Positions 6,779 through 10,744 of a stretch of 10,744 bases of DNA are shown piece after piece. The notes beneath the pieces were generated by a model. It was not told where the DNA came from. It made no database searches and was given only the letters and a program-made list of their open reading frames with translations. The position numbers were made by a program, and so were the translations under genes. Positions within the stretch are counted from its first letter, which is position 1, and each line of letters opens with the position of its first letter. The stretch is from JAFLCA01 sp041907145 (GTDB taxonomy: Bacteria; Bdellovibrionota_C; UBA2361; JAFLCA01), in assembly GCA_041907145.1 (NCBI GenBank), contig JAYRHW010000023.1, forward strand, positions 1 through 10,744. Reading direction: 5' to 3'.

Positions 6779-8980
6779 CTAGCGGCGATGGCGCCTAGCT
6801 CTTGACTGACTGCGATGCTTTGCTGCGGCCGAGCGCCTCTTCGCATGCAAGCGTCGCGGATTTTCTGCCGGCGATTGATTTATCGTTCGCGACATTTCTT
6901 GGACGCCGGTGGTGCCGGGCGGCATATGTTCAGTTCCGCCACTCCCTATCGTAAAGGAGTTCCCCTGGACAAACCAAATTATAAACTGGCCAGTGGTAGA
7001 GAGTATGCCATCCGAAACGGTCAGCTGAACAAACCTACCCTGCCCCGGCTGAGCATCATGGAATGTAACGCTGGTGCTGGGAGTGTTCCATGTCGACGCA
7101 AATTCTGCGCCGCCGGAAAGCTCGCGCCATTCGTAGGTCAATAGATTTCCAGGCAACCCATCATCTGTCACTACCGCGCTCAGCGGTACTTCTACCGTTG
7201 ACGATCCGGCAGGCAGCATAACCTCCATGAACAACGCTTCTGGGTCTACCCCATTGAAGCTAATCACCGGCGCATGGTTCTGCGGCTGGTTCGCAACCGG
7301 ATTAACAGTGACGTTGATGGTATCGTAGGCGGGATAGTCTCCGTCGTATAACCACATGGCCATGGTGTATGTTCCGGGCTGTAAAAACTCCATGCGTGTC
7401 ACTCTTCCTGCGGGACCACCCATGAACGGAGTGCCGGGCCCGCTAATGACATTCATCGAGAAATCATAGGCGGCATCGCCGAGCCCGCGGCGATGAGCAG
7501 GCGGTCCATCGACATCAGTAACCCGAGCCTGCAGCTCGACAGTTTCAAACTGGTTAACCGTAATATCGGGCCCCAAGTCGACGGTAGCGCCAATGTTTGG
7601 CTGAGCCGGCCCTTCCACCAGGAGGCTAACAAATGGATCGATATCAAAGTTTGTTACTGTTCCGTCCTGATCGATATCAGCCCGCGCGAGTAACTCAGCT
7701 CCAAATCGCGATACGTAACTGGACCGATTCGTGATAGCCAGGGAAAAGGGATCAATGTCGAAATTGTTAACAACCCCGTCCCCATTCATATCGCCGAGTA
7801 ATTGCAGAGCATAAAATCCATCGGACGCGTAGGCTAGTATTGTGCCGCGATCGTTGATCCTAATCGCTTCGCGCAAAATGGAATTTGCCGGCCGGTGAGG
7901 CGCAAGTTCATTGAGATCTCGGCTTCCTAGCGCCTCGCTCCAGACGAAAGCATGCTCCGATTGACAGGCGCTGGACGGGGCTCCCTCGGTTAGAAGCTGC
8001 CAACCCACGACGACACCCTGACCATTTATATCGGCGGCGTCGCTTCGGCACATCAGGGCCGAAGATTGTGCTTGGAGAGAGCCTCTTAAATTGGCAACTT
8101 GAATGGGTTGTCCATCCTTAACCACTACGGCTCGATCTTCCGTAGATGCAGGCAAGCTCGGCGTAAACTGATAGCTTGCATACTGTGTTCCGACATATTG
8201 CCCAGATGCATTTACGGCATTCAATCTGCTCTGTGGTCCCAATTCCGGAAATAATCTGACGGTGCCATCACGCTTGCGCGAGAAGGCTCGATCGCTCGCA
8301 CGAGAATCGCTCCTAAAAAAGCCCACTGTTTCGCCAAGATCGTTTAGATCGCGTACGTATGTGAAATAGGAATCCGGCAAAATCGAACTAATCGTGCCGT
8401 TTTGCGCTCTAAATATCGAGTCGTGAGCCCCGCGCAACGCGGCGATTTCTCCCAAGCTGTTCAAGGCGACATAGGCGGGACTTATGAGCACGCCGACATT
8501 CATGTCGGTATATGAATTAGTGGCGGGATCGAAGAGCAGAGTCCAGGCGCGGGTCGTGGAGTCGTGGTATGCGACAATTTCGGATAGCAGTACCTGATTC
8601 AGATCGTTGATGCCCATAACATCGACGACGTTGTACCAGAAGTTTGGTTCGTTGGTGTGCGGAAGCGCCAATTCTCTAAACTGAGTTCCATCTATCTTCA
8701 TGGTGAAGACCTTGCGTACAAGTGCACCCACATTTGGTCGCGCAACACCAACAATGATGTCGTTGTTGTTAATGTGACTAATCTCCAGAGTCGACAAATC
8801 GACCGGTCCGAGATTTGCAGTAATTTGCGGTGCCAAGGAAATGGCTCTATACCGATCGGCGTACGCATTTAATGGAAGCGCAGCCGTCAGGCTAGACATC
8901 AGAAAGCTCAATATTTTTAACTTCGCTCGTGAATGTGCTTTGGTGCGCCTCGAGATCTTCGTGGTACTGATGCTGTTCAT
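6779..8980 (-). CDS. Exported 733-aa protein: HAF-like repeats, dockerin-like calcium loops, Ig-like domains, basic tail
   Basis: The function is unknown and the protein is probably exported. The ATG at 8980 follows AAGGA by 7 bases. Residues 1-41 form a long signal peptide: a basic n-region (RRTKAHSRAKLK), a hydrophobic core LSFLMSSLTAALPL-like, and cleavage after AYA. Residues about 45-390 carry roughly seven 'IN-x-x-G-x-I/V-x-G' repeats (near 70, 124, 173, 211, 256, 318, 375), as in HAF-family extracellular repeat proteins. Two EF-hand-like loops follow, D397-M-N-G-D401-G and D435-I-D-Q-D439-G. Each continues into FDIDPF, together resembling a dockerin or the planctomycete-type calcium pair. 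Two Ig/cadherin-like beta domains (about 466-560 and 568-672) follow. The last 25 residues contain about 15 Arg, Lys or His, with no preceding membrane helix, so this is not a standard PEP-CTERM or GlyGly-CTERM signal. The gene is co-oriented with the glycosyltransferase operon but separated by 377 bases and a hairpin. It could be a surface adhesin or scaffold. Confidence 0.9.
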   Translation of the reverse strand: MNSISTTKISRRTKAHSRAKLKILSFLMSSLTAALPLNAYADRYRAISLAPQITANLGPVDLSTLEISHINNNDIIVGVARPNVGALVRKVFTMKIDGTQFRELALPHTNEPNFWYNVVDVMGINDLNQVLLSEIVAYHDSTTRAWTLLFDPATNSYTDMNVGVLISPAYVALNSLGEIAALRGAHDSIFRAQNGTISSILPDSYFTYVRDLNDLGETVGFFRSDSRASDRAFSRKRDGTVRLFPELGPQSRLNAVNASGQYVGTQYASYQFTPSLPASTEDRAVVVKDGQPIQVANLRGSLQAQSSALMCRSDAADINGQGVVVGWQLLTEGAPSSACQSEHAFVWSEALGSRDLNELAPHRPANSILREAIRINDRGTILAYASDGFYALQLLGDMNGDGVVNNFDIDPFSLAITNRSSYVSRFGAELLARADIDQDGTVTNFDIDPFVSLLVEGPAQPNIGATVDLGPDITVNQFETVELQARVTDVDGPPAHRRGLGDAAYDFSMNVISGPGTPFMGGPAGRVTRMEFLQPGTYTMAMWLYDGDYPAYDTINVTVNPVANQPQNHAPVISFNGVDPEALFMEVMLPAGSSTVEVPLSAVVTDDGLPGNLLTYEWRELSGGAEFASTWNTPSTSVTFHDAQPGQGRFVQLTVSDGILSTTGQFIIWFVQGNSFTIGSGGTEHMPPGTTGVQEMSRTINQSPAENPRRLHAKRRSAAAKHRSQSRARRHRR

Positions 8981-9008
8981 ACTCCAATCCTTCTAATTAA
9001 ACCTTCCC

Positions 9009-9160
9009 ATTTCGAGCCCAGCCAAAGCGGTGAGGAGCAAGCGAACACCGCCGCTCCCAAATCGGAGGCGTTCAGTTTTCAAAGCGGCCTAGATACCCAT
9101 TCCACATGGGCAACTACGCAAAATTGAGGCATAAGCTCCCGCTGTGGCTGGGCTTAAAAT
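9009..9160. repeat. Long-range inverted repeat closing a 152-base structured element
   Basis: AGCCCAGCCAAAGCGG (9015-9030) matches the reverse complement of 9139-9154 at 15 of 16 positions. Pairing extends outward to 9009/9160 with ATTT against AAAT, one G-T wobble and one mismatch. Allowing one bulged base, it also extends inward by GAG/CTC (9032-9034 with 9136-9138). The enclosed bases hold smaller hairpins such as CCCAT-TCCAC-ATGGG near 9097-9111. On the minus strand the element would sit in the leader of the exported-protein gene, ending about 14 bases before its AAGGA site, which suits a cis-regulatory RNA. On the plus strand it is followed by terminator-like hairpins, which suits a small RNA. 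No flanking target duplication is seen, so a MITE is less likely. The pairing is visible, but the role is inferred. Confidence 0.5.
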
Positions 9161-9171
9161 CCCGCTACATG

Positions 9172-9200
9172 GGCGTGCAAAATACACGCCATTATTTTAA
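9172..9200 (+). terminator. Hairpin with AT-rich tail, possible plus-strand terminator
   Basis: GGCGTG (9172-9177) pairs perfectly with CACGCC (9185-9190) around a seven-base loop and is followed by ATTATTTTAA. The layout resembles a weak Rho-independent terminator reading rightward. No protein gene lies upstream on the plus strand, so it would end a non-coding transcript. The stem is only six pairs and the tail is interrupted by A bases, so support is modest. Confidence 0.3.
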
Positions 9201-9242
9201 ATGACGGAAAAGACAGCTGTTACTGAATAACCCATGACATCT

Positions 9243-9273
9243 GGGAGGGTGCTGGTGCATTGGGTGGGGTGGG
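9243..9273 (+). other. G-quadruplex-type G-tract cluster
   Basis: Five runs of three or more G bases occur in 31 bases: 9243-9245, 9247-9249, 9262-9264, 9266-9269 and 9271-9273. Loops are 1, 12, 1 and 1 bases. The cluster overlaps the left arm of the following hairpin, so the two structures would exclude each other. It lies about 280 bases upstream of the methyltransferase-like gene. Folding is inferred from the pattern only. Confidence 0.35.
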
Positions 9274-9326
9274 ATACTGCCTTAGATTATGTAGGCGGGT
9301 TACTCGCCCCACCGAATATTTTTCAT
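9263..9326 (+). terminator. Long hairpin followed by a T-run, possible plus-strand terminator
   Basis: GGTGGGG (9263-9269) pairs with CCCCACC (9307-9313). The stem continues inward to 9273/9303 with two wobbles, and then an inner helix forms with GCCT (9279-9282) against AGGC (9293-9296). The tail GAATATTTTTCATT follows directly. The heptamer CATTGGG flanks the structure as a direct repeat (9258-9264 and 9324-9330). This is the best terminator-like signal in the gap and reads rightward, away from any annotated plus-strand gene. It therefore suggests an unannotated plus-strand transcript, or attenuation of a long leader of the gene at 9551. Confidence 0.42.
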
Positions 9327-9464
9327 TGGGAGGTAGACTTCTGGGGAACTACAGCGATTAGTTGAATGCCCACTTTCCTCTATTTTTGCGGCAATTCTTA
9401 GTGACACAGCGAGGGCAGTTAACATATTAAATTAATTGACTAATTGCAGGGGCGGATGAGCTGA

Positions 9465-9479
9465 AAATGTGAGACATTT
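9465..9479. promoter_or_regulatory. AAATGT-GAG-ACATTT palindrome, possible operator
   Basis: This is a perfect six-base inverted repeat with a three-base spacer, 71 bases before the ATG at 9551. Its size and place suit a binding site for a dimeric regulator of the methyltransferase-like gene. A single short palindrome is weak evidence. Confidence 0.3.
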
Positions 9480-9550
9480 CGATCTGAGCAGGCCATAACC
9501 CGTATACCCTTCAGATGAACTGCGGTAATTCCTCAGCGTCAAGGGGAGAC

Positions 9551-10744
9551 ATGGCGAAATCGAGCATCACGAATACACCTCCTATTCTCGAAGATCTTTC
9601 AACGAGCGATCTGTCGCGACTCGCATACGTGGCGCAGCCGGGTGCCCGAGATCATATGTTCTCACCCCATGAACTGAACCTCGCCCATCAAGGTCGAGCG
9701 GGAGAGAGGGGCTTGCCGTTCGACGCATCCGCTTCTCTTTCGAAATTGGAGGAGAGGGGCCTCGTAATCCGTCGCGATGCGCGCCAAGCCTTATATCGCT
9801 CGTCGATTCTTGGTAACGATCAATTCGACCAGGGGAACCTTCCACCCGCAAAAGCGACAGATGGTCGCTTCGGAACGGTCGATGCTCCAGAACCCACACC
9901 TCTGCCGCATGATGGACGAAAATCAACATTTATCCCGTCTTCCACCCATCCTCTTCTCGCGGCACTCGAATCTCTACCACCCGTGCGAAGCCCGTCACCG
10001 TTTGACATTCCTCACTCCGAAATTGGCGTGCACAGTAAAAATCTTCTATATACTCGCCATCTAGCCCTCGCTGGAGACGTCGAGGCTGGTGAGGGAGTCG
10101 ATCGCACCTTCTACGCCATCAGCCGAGAGAACAACCGACCAACCGGAAAGTATCTCGGCTTAAGTGCGGATCCCGAGTTCCGCTCGACACGTATCACCGA
10201 CGCCATTGAGAAGTCTGCGCTACCAGCTCTTGATCGATTATCAAGAGGCGGCCCCCTTCGTATCCGTGACGATGCTGCGGGATCGGGAATTGTCTCGTTA
10301 CAAATACTTTCCAGATTGCGCAGTCTTCTAGGCAGTAGCCTTGGCGAATTTGTGGTAGCTGACAGACTTACGTCGTTCTATCGGATTACTTTGGATACTG
10401 GACTTACAGGAATCTATTGTGATGCCGAACGAGACAAGGAGCCTTCCCCCGTCCAAGTCTTGAGTGTAAAGAACGGTCGACCCGAGATACTTTCAGAATC
10501 TGCGGACATTGAGGAGGCGCGCCAGCTGCTTGCTTCAGCACTTTCTGACCAATCAGCGAAGCGAATCGTATCAGCTGATCGTTGGAGCGCATTTTGCCCT
10601 GGCCTTATACACGAAGCTCGAACCGACAGTAGGGTTCGGCTTGAGCACCACGATATCGTAGAACCATTGGCCGAGGCAGACCGAGCGGACCTGACTATTC
10701 TGTCTCACGTGCTCCTGGATGCTTACTACTCACGGGACGAAATA
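9551..10744 (+). CDS. Methyltransferase-like protein with possible N-terminal winged helix, 3' end beyond window
   Basis: This frame is open for 398 codons and leaves the window without a stop. The ATG at 9551 follows AAGGGGAG, a good ribosome site. Residues about 12-88 may be a winged helix: predicted helices around 39-68, then LEERGLVIRR (66-75) and ALYRSSI (80-86) as a wing-like hairpin. Residues about 90-160 are proline-rich and probably a flexible linker. Residues 236-253 contain D241-A-A-G244-S-G246-I-V-S-L, which resembles the SAM-binding loop (motif I) of class I methyltransferases. D271 in EFVVADRL could be the acidic residue of motif II. HHDIVEPL (366-373) and ADLTILSHVLLDAYY (379-393) fit the later strands, as in O-methyltransferase-type enzymes. 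The spacing between motif II and the HHDIVEP strand, about 96 residues, is long, so an insertion or a non-catalytic relative is possible. The substrate is unknown. The gene diverges from the exported-protein gene. Confidence 0.82.
   Translation, partial: MAKSSITNTPPILEDLSTSDLSRLAYVAQPGARDHMFSPHELNLAHQGRAGERGLPFDASASLSKLEERGLVIRRDARQALYRSSILGNDQFDQGNLPPAKATDGRFGTVDAPEPTPLPHDGRKSTFIPSSTHPLLAALESLPPVRSPSPFDIPHSEIGVHSKNLLYTRHLALAGDVEAGEGVDRTFYAISRENNRPTGKYLGLSADPEFRSTRITDAIEKSALPALDRLSRGGPLRIRDDAAGSGIVSLQILSRLRSLLGSSLGEFVVADRLTSFYRITLDTGLTGIYCDAERDKEPSPVQVLSVKNGRPEILSESADIEEARQLLASALSDQSAKRIVSADRWSAFCPGLIHEARTDSRVRLEHHDIVEPLAEADRADLTILSHVLLDAYYSRDEI

Larger units (their letters stand above)
8981..9550. 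other. 570-base divergent intergenic region rich in secondary structure
   Basis: This gap separates the divergent starts at 8980 (minus) and 9551 (plus). No plausible gene was found. Its structured elements are listed separately: a long-range inverted repeat, two hairpins with T-rich plus-strand tails, a G-tract cluster and a short palindrome. Promoters for both genes must lie here. AT-rich blocks at about 9191-9202 and 9419-9446 are the likeliest sites, but neither has a convincing -35/-10 pair. The amount of structure suggests a non-coding RNA or long regulated leaders. Confidence 0.6.

Noticed and set aside
6533..6805. 90-codon plus-strand frame in the intergenic region
   Set aside because: Only nine residues look like a known motif. 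The rest is compositionally odd, it runs through the hairpin and into the antisense of the exported-protein gene, and no ribosome site is seen. Kept only as a possible fossil.
6634..6846. 70-codon minus-strand frame overlapping the end of the exported-protein gene, tested as a frameshifted sorting tail
   Set aside because: It has no hydrophobic helix or sorting motif, so it gives no support for a frameshift.
9009..9160. MITE or other small mobile element
   Set aside because: The arms are inverted repeats, but no target-site duplication flanks them and no second copy is present in the window.
8981..9330. Cyclic di-GMP (GEMM) riboswitch
   Set aside because: Isolated GCAAA-like stretches occur, but the conserved core and tetraloop-receptor arrangement is absent.
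9582..9929. 115-codon minus-strand frame at the right
   Set aside because: It is antisense to the methyltransferase-like gene, which is open across 398 codons with a good ribosome site.
9777..10064. 95-codon plus-strand frame
   Set aside because: It lies inside the methyltransferase-like gene in another phase and has no ribosome site.

Overview
The window looks like a bacterial, probably Gram-negative, chromosome segment concerned with cell-surface glycan synthesis and an exported protein. Genes use Shine-Dalgarno sites (AAGGA or AGGGGAG) with ATG or GTG starts. The organism cannot be named. The doubled 'NFDIDPF' calcium-loop motif in the exported protein is, from memory, common in planctomycetes. 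Multi-domain glycosyltransferases and GT90 enzymes also occur in proteobacteria, so both remain open.

Layout. (1) 1-535, minus strand: the N-terminal 178 residues of a GT90 (CAP10-like) glycosyltransferase that runs off the left edge and starts at GTG. (2) 549-6401, minus strand: a 1950-residue protein carrying six glycosyltransferase modules in one chain, four GT-A folds then two GT4-type GT-B folds, with a short TPR-like helical linker. Its stop codon overlaps the ribosome binding site of the GT90 gene, so the two are an operon and probably translationally coupled. (3) 6402-6778: 377 bases without a convincing gene, holding a strong hairpin just after the upstream gene, a short palindrome near the glycosyltransferase start and a possible decayed calcium-repeat fragment. 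(4) 6779-8980, minus strand: a 733-residue exported protein with about seven HAF-like repeats, a dockerin-like pair of calcium loops, two Ig-like domains and a very basic tail. (5) 8981-9550: a 570-base divergent intergenic region, unusually rich in secondary structure: a 22-position long-range inverted repeat enclosing about 110 bases, two hairpins with T-rich tails on the plus strand, a G-quadruplex motif and a short palindrome. (6) 9551-10744, plus strand: an open frame of 398 residues running off the right edge, with a methyltransferase-like Rossmann core and a possible N-terminal winged helix.

How the parts may work together (inference). The six-module enzyme and the GT90 enzyme probably build successive linkages of one surface polysaccharide or glycoprotein glycan. 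The exported protein could be a surface or extracellular partner but is separated by a terminator-like hairpin. The right-hand gene is divergent and has no shown link. No tRNA, rRNA, CRISPR array, transposase or complete mobile element was seen.
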